Part shown: positions 8,480-17,747 of the stretch, piece after piece | How positions within the stretch are numbered: position 1 is the stretch's first letter | Layout: each line of letters starts with the position of its first letter | Assembly (NCBI RefSeq): GCF_002077135.1 | Contig: NZ_LDOS01000002.1 | Coordinates: 1,823,865 to 1,887,864 of the forward strand | Direction: 5' to 3' | Origin: Metallibacterium scheffleri | GTDB taxonomy: Bacteria > Pseudomonadota > Gammaproteobacteria > Xanthomonadales > Rhodanobacteraceae | DNA: 64,000 nucleotides | The notes under the pieces: model-generated | What the model saw: only the letters and a program-made list of their open reading frames with translations | Told to the model about the DNA's origin: nothing | Databases searched by the model: none | Translations under genes and position numbers: made by a program

Positions 8480-9061
8480 ATGCATGCACTGACCCACGAT
8501 GACCTGCTCGGCCTGGAGCGCTACGCGCGCGAACGCGACGAATTCCGCGGCCGTGCCATGGCGCACAAGCGCGCGCGCACCGTGCACCTCGACGCGCACC
8601 TCACCTTGCTGTTCGAGGATCGTCTGACCGTGCAGTATCAGGTGCAGGAAATGCTGCGCATCGAGCGCATCTTCGAGCCAGGCGCGATCGCCGAGGAACT
8701 GGCCGCCTATAACCCGCTGATCCCGGATGGCCACAATCTCAAGGCCACGTTGCTGATCGAATATCCCGACGTCGAGGAACGGCGCCGCGCACTGCAGCGC
8801 CTGCGCGATATCGAGCACCACATCGCGCTGCAGGTCGCCGACCATGCGCAGGTGTCGGCCATCGCCGACGAGGACCTGCCGCGCAGCAACGACAGCAAGA
8901 CTTCCGCTGTGCATTTCCTGCGCTTCGAACTGGACCCGGCGATGATCACGGCGTGGCGTGCCGGCGCCGCGGTGACGCTGCGCGCGACACTGCCGGCGCA
9001 TCGCGTCGAGACACAACTCGATGCCGCACAACAGGTCGCGCTGGTCGCTGATTTCGACTGA
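8480..9061 (+). CDS. DUF3501 family protein
   Basis: 193 residues, starting 10 bases after the Fe-S protein stop with GAGGA upstream. It begins HALTHDDLLGLERYARERDEFR and carries VHLDAHLTLLFEDRLTVQYQVQEML, the typical start of DUF3501. No signal peptide, membrane segment or cysteine cluster is seen; it is acidic and likely cytoplasmic. The family has no assigned biochemical role but is repeatedly found next to rubrerythrin and CCG Fe-S proteins, as here. It may be an assembly or scaffold partner of the peroxide-reducing complex; that is inference from context only. Confidence 0.85.
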   Translation: MHALTHDDLLGLERYARERDEFRGRAMAHKRARTVHLDAHLTLLFEDRLTVQYQVQEMLRIERIFEPGAIAEELAAYNPLIPDGHNLKATLLIEYPDVEERRRALQRLRDIEHHIALQVADHAQVSAIADEDLPRSNDSKTSAVHFLRFELDPAMITAWRAGAAVTLRATLPAHRVETQLDAAQQVALVADFD

Positions 9062-9124
9062 GCGCATACGCCGCCGCGTATCGGCAACGCGGCGATATGC
9101 ATGCCGGCGCGGAATGCGCGCGGA

Positions 9125-9784
9125 TCAGTCCGGCACCGCGACACCCAGCCCCAGCGGACAAACCACGCCGGTTCCACCCAGTCCGCAGTAACCATCCGGA
9201 TGTTTGGCCAGATATTGCTGGTGCTCGTCTTCGGCGAAGTAGAACACGCCGGTCATGGCGATCTCGGTGCTGATCGTGCCCTGTCCCGCCGCGCTCAGCG
9301 CACGCTGATAGGCAGCGCGCGAAGCCAGGGCCGCAGCCAGTTGCTGGACATCGCAGGCGTAGACCGCCGAACGGTACTGCGTGCCGATGTCGTTGCCCTG
9401 ACGCATGCCCTGGGTGGGGTCGTGGCGCTCCCAGAACACCTTGAGCAACGCCTCGATGCCGATCACGCCGGGGGCGTAGACCACGCGCACGCACTCGGCG
9501 TGCCCGGTTTGTCCGCTGCACACCTCGCGATAGGTCGGGTGCGGCGTATGACCGCCGCTGTAGCCGACCGCCGTGGTGTATACGCCGGGCAGCGACCAGA
9601 AAGCGCGCTCGGCACCCCAGAAGCAGCCCAGCGCCACGATCAGCTCGCGCATGCCGTCGGGCAGCGCCGTCAGCGGATGCCCGAGCACGGCGTGGCGGTC
9701 GTGCAGCGGCAAGGGCTGCGCGCGTCCTGGCAGGGCCTGCTCGCGGCTGGGCAGGCGTTGCTTCCAGGCGCCGATTCCGAGCAT
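9125..9784 (-). CDS. msrA: Peptide-methionine (S)-S-oxide reductase
   Basis: 219 residues, begun at MLGIGAWK with GGAGGA about 5 bases upstream. The catalytic GCFWGAE motif is at about residue 52. The conserved core [24 protein letters not shown] and the recycling cysteines in the C-terminal [13 protein letters not shown] are present. The N-terminal extension of about 45 residues is the long MsrA form seen in E. coli. The enzyme reduces methionine-S-sulfoxide in oxidised proteins using thioredoxin. It converges with DUF3501, which makes this the second oxidative-damage function in the area. Confidence 0.95.
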   Translation of the reverse strand: MLGIGAWKQRLPSREQALPGRAQPLPLHDRHAVLGHPLTALPDGMRELIVALGCFWGAERAFWSLPGVYTTAVGYSGGHTPHPTYREVCSGQTGHAECVRVVYAPGVIGIEALLKVFWERHDPTQGMRQGNDIGTQYRSAVYACDVQQLAAALASRAAYQRALSAAGQGTISTEIAMTGVFYFAEDEHQQYLAKHPDGYCGLGGTGVVCPLGLGVAVPD

Positions 9785-9809
9785 GACATCCTCCGGCAGT
9801 TGCATGGTC

Positions 9810-9844
9810 GCGCATTGCGCCACACATCGCGTGGCGCAATGCGC
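9810..9844 (-). other. Perfect 14-base hairpin between gst and msrA
   Basis: GCGCATTGCGCCAC (9810-9823) and its exact complement (9831-9844) flank a 7-base loop. It sits 7 bases after the stop of the glutathione transferase gene and 25 bases before the msrA start, on the leftward transcript. No T-run follows, so it is either a rho-linked terminator or attenuator, or an extragenic palindrome. Confidence 0.5.
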
Positions 9845-9851
9845 GTGGGGC

Positions 9852-10487
9852 TCAATCGGTTTCCAGCGCCGCCGCCGCGCGCCACTCGCCGATGGCCGGC
9901 AGCGCGAGGATGGCATCAACATACGCCTGCGCAACGGGTGGCAGCGCGATGCCGTACACCAGGAAACGCAGCGCGACCGGCGCGTACATGGCATCGGCGC
10001 AGCCGAATGCGCCGAACAGGAACGCTCCGCCCGCGCCGAAGCGCGCGCGCGCATCCTCCCAGATCGCAACGATGCGGCGGATGTCCTGCGCGGCGTCGTG
10101 GCCCGGATCAAGCGGCGCACCGTGGCGTCGCAGATTCAACGTCAGCTCGCGGCGCAGCGCGGCGAAGCCGCTGTGCATCTCACCAGCGATGGCGCGCGCG
10201 TGCGCACGCGCCGCGCGTTCGGCGGGCCAGCCGCGACCCTGCAGCCAGGTTTCATTGATGTATTCAAGGATCGCCAGTGACTCCCACACCACCGCGCCAT
10301 CGTGCAACAGCACCGGCACGCGTCCGCTGGGCGAATAGCGCGCCACCTCGCTGCGAAACGCGGGGCGATGCAGCCACAGCAGGCGTTCCTCGAAGGCGAT
10401 GTCGGCCTGGCGCAACGCCAGCCACGGTCGCAACGACCAGGATGAAACGGTTTTGTCGCCGATGACCAGGACGGGCAGTTCGCTCAT
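9852..10487 (-). CDS. Glutathione S-transferase family protein
   Basis: 211 residues. The N-terminal thioredoxin-like domain holds the candidate catalytic serine in [19 protein letters not shown] and the cis-proline/glutathione-binding stretch [20 protein letters not shown]. The C-terminal helical domain follows from about residue 85. The closest character is YfcF-like or beta/zeta-class bacterial GSTs, which conjugate or reduce peroxides and electrophiles. It is read leftward and ends just before a hairpin, with nadB 46 bases upstream. The substrate cannot be told from sequence. Confidence 0.85.
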   Translation of the reverse strand: MSELPVLVIGDKTVSSWSLRPWLALRQADIAFEERLLWLHRPAFRSEVARYSPSGRVPVLLHDGAVVWESLAILEYINETWLQGRGWPAERAARAHARAIAGEMHSGFAALRRELTLNLRRHGAPLDPGHDAAQDIRRIVAIWEDARARFGAGGAFLFGAFGCADAMYAPVALRFLVYGIALPPVAQAYVDAILALPAIGEWRAAAALETD

Positions 10488-10533
10488 GACGGGACTCGCT
10501 GGTTGGAAAACACAAGCGTAGCGCGATGCGAGT

Positions 10534-12033
10534 TCAGGCGGCCTGTTGCGCATCGCTGCGCCAGTGCGCGCCGATGCTGTGACGGCGCGCGCGCATGGCA
10601 GCCACGGCGGCGGCGGCGAAGCGCAGCAGGTCGGCGCCGCTGGCGGTTGCATCCATCGGCTCCAGCCAGTGCCCGATTTGCGCTGCAGCCAGCGCCAGAC
10701 CGTACTCGCTGCGCGCCAACCCCGCCTGCGCCCACAGCATATCGGCCAACGCCACGCGCAGCGGCGCCGGCAAGGGCGCGAAGTGGCGCGGACACGGCTG
10801 CGTGACACCACCTTCCTGCGGCAACGTCGCGGCCAGGGTCAAGCCCAACTCGCGGCCAAAGGCCAGACCTTCGAGCAGCGAATTGCTGGCCAGGCGATTG
10901 GCACCGTGCACACCACTGGCAGCCGCTTCACCGACGGCATACAGACCATCGAGTGTGCTGCGCGCCTGCGCATCGGTGCGTACGCCACCCATGCAGTAAT
11001 GCGCCGCGGGCGTGACCGGAATGGGCTGCACGCGCGGATCGATGCCGGCTTGCATGCAGGCGGCGAACACCGTGGGAAAGCGCTGCGGAAATTCGGCACC
11101 CACCGCAACGCGCGCATCCAAGTAGACCTGCGTGTCGGCCAGGCGCCGTGCGGCGATGGCACGCGCTACCACATCACGCGGCGCCAATTCGGCCAATGCG
11201 TGTTCGGCCAGCATGAAACGCGCACCGTGCGCGTCGATCAGTGTGGCGCCGGCGCCGCGCAATGCCTCGGTGAGCAGTGGCAATTGTCCACTGCGCACGG
11301 CATCCCGCGGCGCCAGCGCGGTGGGATGGAATTGCACGAATTCCAGATCGGCGAGCTGCGCACCGGCAGCCAGCGCCAGCGCCACGCCGCTGCCGTCGGA
11401 GGCCGTCGGGTTGGTCGTGTACCGATACAGCGCCGCGTAACCGCCGCTGGCCAGCACGATCGCGCGTGCCGGCCACAATTCCAGTGCCTGGCCGTTCCAC
11501 GCCCACGCGCCGATGACCCGCGCAAGCGCATCCTGCGCCAGCGCGATGACGCAGCGCGCGGGCGCCAGCTCGATATGCGCGGCGGCGCGGCTGGCCGCGC
11601 CGAGCGCACGCATCACCTCGGCGCCGGTGGCATCGCCGTGCGCGTGCACGATGCGCGCCTGGCCGTGCGCGGCTTCGCGCCCCAGCAACAGCACATCGTC
11701 GCGGCGATCGAAATGCGCACCCAGGGTTTGCAACCAGTCGATCACGCTCGCCGCCGCAGCGGTGAGCCGCGCCACGGCCTCGGGCTGATTGAGGTACTGC
11801 CCGGCCGCGAGCGTGTCGGCAGCGTGCAGTGCCGGGCTGTCCTGCTTGCCCAGCGCCGCAGCGATGCCGCCCTGTGCCCAGGTGCTGGCGCCGTCGCGTG
11901 CCGGCTCGGCCAGGCTGAGCACGCGCACCGTGCGCGGCGCGGCGGCCAGCGCCACGGACAGACCCGCCGCACCAGCGCCGATGACCAGCACGTCGCTGCG
12001 TGGACAGACGATGAAATCCGGCGGGGTGCGCAT
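10534..12033 (-). CDS. nadB: L-aspartate oxidase
   Basis: 499 residues. The N-terminal FAD-binding dinucleotide fold is DVLVIGAGAAGLSVALAA, and the active-site region has STWAQGGIAAAL. The substrate segment HYCMGGVRTDAQARS and the second FAD contact GEAAASGVHGANRLASNSLL follow, then a helical C-terminus. It oxidises L-aspartate to iminoaspartate, the first step of de novo NAD synthesis. The start ATG lies one base after the nadA stop (TGA-C-ATG), so the two are one translationally linked operon; NadA uses the unstable iminoaspartate directly. nadC is not in the window. Confidence 0.96.
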   Translation of the reverse strand: MRTPPDFIVCPRSDVLVIGAGAAGLSVALAAAPRTVRVLSLAEPARDGASTWAQGGIAAALGKQDSPALHAADTLAAGQYLNQPEAVARLTAAAASVIDWLQTLGAHFDRRDDVLLLGREAAHGQARIVHAHGDATGAEVMRALGAASRAAAHIELAPARCVIALAQDALARVIGAWAWNGQALELWPARAIVLASGGYAALYRYTTNPTASDGSGVALALAAGAQLADLEFVQFHPTALAPRDAVRSGQLPLLTEALRGAGATLIDAHGARFMLAEHALAELAPRDVVARAIAARRLADTQVYLDARVAVGAEFPQRFPTVFAACMQAGIDPRVQPIPVTPAAHYCMGGVRTDAQARSTLDGLYAVGEAAASGVHGANRLASNSLLEGLAFGRELGLTLAATLPQEGGVTQPCPRHFAPLPAPLRVALADMLWAQAGLARSEYGLALAAAQIGHWLEPMDATASGADLLRFAAAAVAAMRARRHSIGAHWRSDAQQAA

Positions 12034-12034
12034 G

Positions 12035-13012
12035 TCAGCCGCGCCCCACCGCCAGCATGCGCTCGAGCGAGCGGCGCGCCGGGGCGATGATCTCCGCCGC
12101 CAACGTCACCTCGTGGCGCAGGTCGCGCAACGCATCGCGGATGCCCGCGAGGGTGATCTGACGCATGTGCGGGCACAGATTGCAGGGACGCACGAAGCGG
12201 ATCCCGGGAAACTCCACGGCGACGTTGTCGCTCATCGAGCATTCGGTGATCAGCGCGACCTGCGCCGGCCTGGCGCGCGCGAGGTGCTCGACCATGCCCT
12301 GCGTCGAGCCGACGAAATCGGCCTCAGCCAGCACCTCGGGCGAACACTCGGGATGGGCCACGATTTCGAGTCCGGGATGGTCGCGGCGCAGCCCGCGCAA
12401 CTGCGCGCCGGTGAAGCGCTCGTGCACCTCGCAAGCGCCTTCCCACAACACCAGCTCGACGCCGGTCTGCTGTTGCACGTGATGGCCAAGAAAACGGTCG
12501 GGCAGGAAGATCACCTTGGGCACACCCAGCGATTCAACGATGCGCAGCGCATTGGCCGAGGTGCAGCAGATATCGCTCTCGGCCTTCACCGCCGCCGAGG
12601 TGTTGACGTAGCTGACCACTGGCACACCGGGATGCTGGCGACGCAGCGTGCGCACGTCCTGCGCAGTGATCGACTCGGCCAGCGAGCAGCCGGCACGGTT
12701 GGATGGAATCAGCACCGTGCGCGCCGGATTGAGCAGCTTGGCGGTCTCGGCCATGAACTGCACGCCGGCCACCACGATCACGTCCGCCGCGCTGTGCGCC
12801 GCCTGCTGCGCCAGCGCCAGCGAATCGCCGGTGAAATCGGCGACGCCGTGATAAATCGCCGGCGCCTGATAGTTGTGTGCCAGCACCACGGCATGGCGCG
12901 CGCGCTTGAGCTGCTCGATCTCGGCCAGCAGCGGCTGCGCCTCGATGCGCTCGATCTCGGGCACGGCGGCAACAAAGCGCTGATGGCGCAGGTCTGCGGC
13001 GACGAGCGACAT
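12035..13012 (-). CDS. nadA: Quinolinate synthase
   Basis: 325 residues from MSLVAADL, chosen because GGAGTGAGG lies directly upstream; an in-frame ATG at 13045 is the alternative. The 4Fe-4S ligands are visible in the three expected places: SNRAGCSLAESI, WEGACEVHERF and RPCNLCPHMRQI. HNYQAPAIYHGVADFTGDSL is the substrate-binding start. The enzyme condenses iminoaspartate with dihydroxyacetone phosphate to quinolinate. It is the first gene of the leftward nadA-nadB unit. Its cluster is oxygen sensitive, which fits the peroxide-defence genes nearby only loosely. Confidence 0.96.
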   Translation of the reverse strand: MSLVAADLRHQRFVAAVPEIERIEAQPLLAEIEQLKRARHAVVLAHNYQAPAIYHGVADFTGDSLALAQQAAHSAADVIVVAGVQFMAETAKLLNPARTVLIPSNRAGCSLAESITAQDVRTLRRQHPGVPVVSYVNTSAAVKAESDICCTSANALRIVESLGVPKVIFLPDRFLGHHVQQQTGVELVLWEGACEVHERFTGAQLRGLRRDHPGLEIVAHPECSPEVLAEADFVGSTQGMVEHLARARPAQVALITECSMSDNVAVEFPGIRFVRPCNLCPHMRQITLAGIRDALRDLRHEVTLAAEIIAPARRSLERMLAVGRG

Positions 13013-13119
13013 ATCCTCACTCCGAGTATTAATCAAGTGGTTCATGCTAGGCGCGCCGGCTTGCAGGAACAAGCGCAGCGACCATGACGGTTACGCGCGG
13101 CTTCAGTCAGTGCCCGCGC

Positions 13120-13395
13120 TCAGGCGGGCTTGAAGCCAGTCGGGCCGAAATCACTGGCGACGCGCCGTACCTGCGCAGCGGCTGGCGGGTCGGGAAACAC
13201 CTCGCCGAGGATGCGCCGTGCCTCGGGAATGGCGATGTCCGGCACCATCACGCGGATGAAACCGCGCGCGGGCAACTGCCCCATGCCGCCAATCAGCGCC
13301 GCGCCGGCGATGAAGGCCGGAATGCCTGAGGCTTCCAGCGCATCCTTGGCGATTTGCGCATCGACGATGGAATCGGCGTTGTAAACGGTCTGCAT
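13120..13395 (-). CDS. DUF2007 family small protein
   Basis: 91 residues, beginning MQTVYNADSIVDAQIAKDAL and carrying the family's VMVPDIAIPEARRIL. It has the ferredoxin-like fold expected for DUF2007 (putative prokaryotic signal-transducing protein), with no signal peptide or cofactor motif. It is divergent from glnS (about 95 bases) and followed on its strand by nadA, about 107 bases away. Its function is unknown. Confidence 0.8.
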   Translation of the reverse strand: MQTVYNADSIVDAQIAKDALEASGIPAFIAGAALIGGMGQLPARGFIRVMVPDIAIPEARRILGEVFPDPPAAAQVRRVASDFGPTGFKPA

Positions 13396-13489
13396 GGTTC
13401 AAGCCTCGTGCGCATAGCCTACGCCGGCGCGCGCAGCGGCGCAGCCGGCCGCTCGGCTAAACTTGGGCTCTTTGTCCCGCGTCCCCCCC

Positions 13490-15229
<1,740 letters not shown>

Positions 15230-15364
15230 ACGCATGCAGGCCCACCATGCACGACGCTCGCCTCGGCAGGCACCATGCAATGACATCTGCCTGCGATCTC
15301 GCGCAGGCCCGGTCATGTCGCCCTGTGGCGGTGCCCGACGCCACTGCCTGCGGGGCGCGCTGAC

Positions 15365-15925
15365 ATGCTTTGCGCGCAAGTGCACCTGACCCTGCCGGCG
15401 TGGCTGCAGCAGGCTGATCTGGAGCAGCGCGGTTATGCCGACGCGAACGCGCGCATGGCGCTGGCCATCGAGCTGGCACGGCGCAATATCGAGCATGGCA
15501 GCGGCGGGCCTTTCGGCGCCGCGCTGTTTACCCGCGACGGGCGCCTGCTGGGCGTCGGCGTCAATCGCGTCGAGGCCATGAACTGCTCGGTGGCGCACGC
15601 CGAGATGATGGCGTTCATGACCGCGCAAACACGCCTGGCGCGCTACCGGCTCAATGCGGACGACCCAGGCATCGTGCTCGCCACCAGCGCGCAACCCTGT
15701 TGCCAGTGCTATGGCGCCAGCTTCTGGGCCGGCATCGACACGATGCTGATCGCAGCGCGCAGCGAGGATGTCATGCGTCTGACCGCTTTCGACGAGGGCC
15801 CACTGCCGGCCGACTGGATCGGCGAACTCGGGCGCCGCGGCATCGTCGTGCAGCGCGACGTGCAGCGCGCGCAAGCTTGCGCGGTGCTCGCCGATTACGC
15901 CGCACGCGGCGGCCTGACGTACTGA
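15365..15925 (+). CDS. Nucleoside deaminase (CMP/dCMP deaminase fold)
   Basis: 186 residues. The zinc-site motifs of cytidine-deaminase-like enzymes are present: HAEMMA (zinc His and catalytic Glu) at about 80 and PCCQC (two zinc cysteines) at about 116. GSGGPFGAALFTRDGRLLGV precedes them. Overall it resembles guanine deaminase / TadA-like nucleoside deaminases rather than TadA itself (the RNA-binding tail is missing). It starts about 135 bases after glnS with GGGGCG upstream, and rlmM follows 11 bases after its stop. Substrate unknown; guanine or cytosine derivatives are likely. Confidence 0.82.
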   Translation: MLCAQVHLTLPAWLQQADLEQRGYADANARMALAIELARRNIEHGSGGPFGAALFTRDGRLLGVGVNRVEAMNCSVAHAEMMAFMTAQTRLARYRLNADDPGIVLATSAQPCCQCYGASFWAGIDTMLIAARSEDVMRLTAFDEGPLPADWIGELGRRGIVVQRDVQRAQACAVLADYAARGGLTY

Positions 15926-15936
15926 TCCGCCCCACG

Positions 15937-17028
15937 ATGCCCGCCGCCGCAAGCGAATCAGCGCACTGCACGCCGGTATCCGGTCGCGTGGTGCTGTGTC
16001 GCGCCGGCTTCGAGGGTGAGGCTGCGGGTGAGTTGGCCGCGGCGGCGGCGGCGGCGGGGCTGTCCGGATTCGCGCGCGCCAGCAGTGGCAGCGGCGTTGC
16101 ACGCTTCGAGCTGCACGATGTCACCACGCAGAATGCGCTGGAAGCCGCCACGCCCTGGCCACGGCTGATCTTTGCGCGCACCGCGTGGAGCCTGCATGCG
16201 TCCGTGCAGGCCCTGCCCACCCATGATCGTGTCACGCCGCTGCTGCACGCCGTGCAGACACACGGCCAGCACTATGCGCAAATTCTGGTGGAACACGCCG
16301 ACAGCGACAGCGGACGCGAGCTGTCCGCGCTGGCGCGTACGCTGGCGCCGCCGCTGCGAGGTGCCCTGCAGCGCGCTGGCGTGCTGCATGCACAAGCTGC
16401 GCGCGACTTGTACGTGCTGCTCAGCGCTGGCGATGCAGCCTTGCTGTGCAGCGCGGCACGGGGCGCGGCATCACCCTGGCCAGGTGGTATTCCGCGCCTG
16501 CGTTTTCCATCGGCGGCGCCGAGTCGCTCCACGCTCAAACTCGAGGAAGCGCTGCTGGTGCTGCTGGATGAACGCGAACGCGAGCGCTGGCTACGCCCCG
16601 GCATGCGCGCGGTGGACCTCGGTGCCGCACCCGGCGGCTGGACGTACCAGCTGGTGCGGCGCTCGATCCACGTGACCGCCGTGGATAATGGGCCGATGCA
16701 ACCCGCGCTGCTGGAATCCGGCCTGGTCGAGCATCTGCGCAACGATGGCTTCCGCTGGCGTCCGGGCAAACCGGTCGACTGGCTGGTGTGCGACATGGTC
16801 GAACAACCGCGCCGCGTCGCCGCCTTGATCGCCGCGTGGCTGCGCGATGGCGCGTGCCGACGCGCACTGTTCAACCTCAAGCTGCCGATGAAAAAGCGTC
16901 GCGAGGAAGTGCTGCTGTGCCTCGACCTGCTGCACGCCGCCGTGCCCGGCATCGAATTGCGCGCGCGCCAGCTGCATCATGACCGCGAGGAAATCACCGT
17001 ACTGGCACTGCCGCCGTCGGCGCGCTGA
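15937..17028 (+). CDS. rlmM: 23S rRNA 2'-O-ribose C2498 methyltransferase
   Basis: 363 residues with an N-terminal THUMP-like region (to about 180) and a Rossmann methyltransferase domain holding MRAVDLGAAPGGWTYQLVRR at about 227. VDWLVCDMVEQP and the conserved LFNLKLPMKKRREEV near the C-terminus are typical of RlmM. It methylates the ribose of C2498 in the peptidyl-transferase loop region of 23S rRNA before subunit assembly. It follows the deaminase gene by 11 bases, so it is probably cotranscribed. No clear ribosome site precedes the ATG. Confidence 0.93.
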   Translation: MPAAASESAHCTPVSGRVVLCRAGFEGEAAGELAAAAAAAGLSGFARASSGSGVARFELHDVTTQNALEAATPWPRLIFARTAWSLHASVQALPTHDRVTPLLHAVQTHGQHYAQILVEHADSDSGRELSALARTLAPPLRGALQRAGVLHAQAARDLYVLLSAGDAALLCSAARGAASPWPGGIPRLRFPSAAPSRSTLKLEEALLVLLDERERERWLRPGMRAVDLGAAPGGWTYQLVRRSIHVTAVDNGPMQPALLESGLVEHLRNDGFRWRPGKPVDWLVCDMVEQPRRVAALIAAWLRDGACRRALFNLKLPMKKRREEVLLCLDLLHAAVPGIELRARQLHHDREEITVLALPPSAR

Positions 17029-17063
17029 GCGGGTGACTTGCCCAGTTGCAGGTGCAGCGCGAA

Positions 17064-17082
17064 CCCGCACGCTGCATGCGGG
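17064..17082. terminator. Possible bidirectional hairpin between rlmM and copZ
   Basis: CCCGCA and TGCGGG form a 6-base stem with a 7-base loop in the 55-base gap between the convergent rlmM and copZ genes. It begins 36 bases after the rlmM stop and ends 2 bases before the copZ stop. It lacks a strong T-run; its position is the main support. Confidence 0.35.
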
Positions 17083-17083
17083 A

Positions 17084-17290
17084 TCAGCCAGCCTGTCGCG
17101 CCGCGTAACCGGCATCCTGCACGGCGGCGATCAACGCGGCGGAATCGGCTTGCCCGCGCACATGCGCCACGCCGCCGGCCAGATCGACCTCGGCCTGGTC
17201 AACGCCCGCCACGCCCTGCAGCGCCTTGGTCACGTGCTGCACACAATGCGCGCAGGTCATGCCGGTGATTTTCAGTTCGATCATGCTCAT
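17084..17290 (-). CDS. copZ: Copper chaperone with one heavy-metal-associated domain
   Basis: 68 residues comprising one HMA domain. GMTCAHC near the N-terminus supplies the two copper-binding cysteines, and LIAAVQDAGYAA is the standard C-terminal end. Such proteins bind Cu(I) in the cytoplasm and pass it to CopA. It is the last gene of the leftward copA-DUF302-copZ set (43 bases after the DUF302 gene). The first ATG at 17290 is used; a second lies two codons later. Confidence 0.88.
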   Translation of the reverse strand: MSMIELKITGMTCAHCVQHVTKALQGVAGVDQAEVDLAGGVAHVRGQADSAALIAAVQDAGYAARQAG

Positions 17291-17333
17291 GGAGTTTCGC
17301 CTTGTTGACGGATTGAAAGTACGCCGCGATGCC

Positions 17334-17729
17334 TCACACGCTCAGCACCTTGGCCACGCGTTGCAGTTTTTCACGCACCTCGTGGCCAAGTTTGTCCACC
17401 TCGGAATGCTGCACCAGACCCAGTACGGCGGCTGGATCCATGAACGCCACGCGCACGCGGCCATCGGCTTCCTCGCGCACGACAACGTTGCAGGGCAACA
17501 ACGCGCCGATGTCGGCATCGGCCCGCAATGCCTGGTTGGCATAGTGCGGATTGCAGGCACCCAGGATCAGATATGGACGCTGCGCAATGCCAAGCTTGGC
17601 CTCGAGTGTGGCGGCCACATCGATCCTGCTCAGCACACCGAATCCTTCCTGCTGCAACGCCGCGGTGACCGCCTGCACGGTGTCGTCAAACGAAGTGCGT
17701 ACCGTGACGGCAAAAACATAGTTGCTCAT
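17334..17729 (-). CDS. DUF302 family protein in the copper operon
   Basis: 131 residues, with TVRTSFDDTVQAVTAALQQEGFGVLSRIDV and the family's ACNPHYANQAL and ALLPCNVVVREE. DUF302 proteins have a ferredoxin-like dimeric beta fold. A conserved cysteine (ACNP) and a second one (LPCN) are visible and could contact metal or a redox partner. It lies 18 bases after copA and 43 before copZ, so it is part of the copper-export unit. The family's role is unproven; a copper-binding or redox accessory role is inferred from context. Confidence 0.85.
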   Translation of the reverse strand: MSNYVFAVTVRTSFDDTVQAVTAALQQEGFGVLSRIDVAATLEAKLGIAQRPYLILGACNPHYANQALRADADIGALLPCNVVVREEADGRVRVAFMDPAAVLGLVQHSEVDKLGHEVREKLQRVAKVLSV

Positions 17730-17747
17730 GATGATGGGCCTCCAGGC

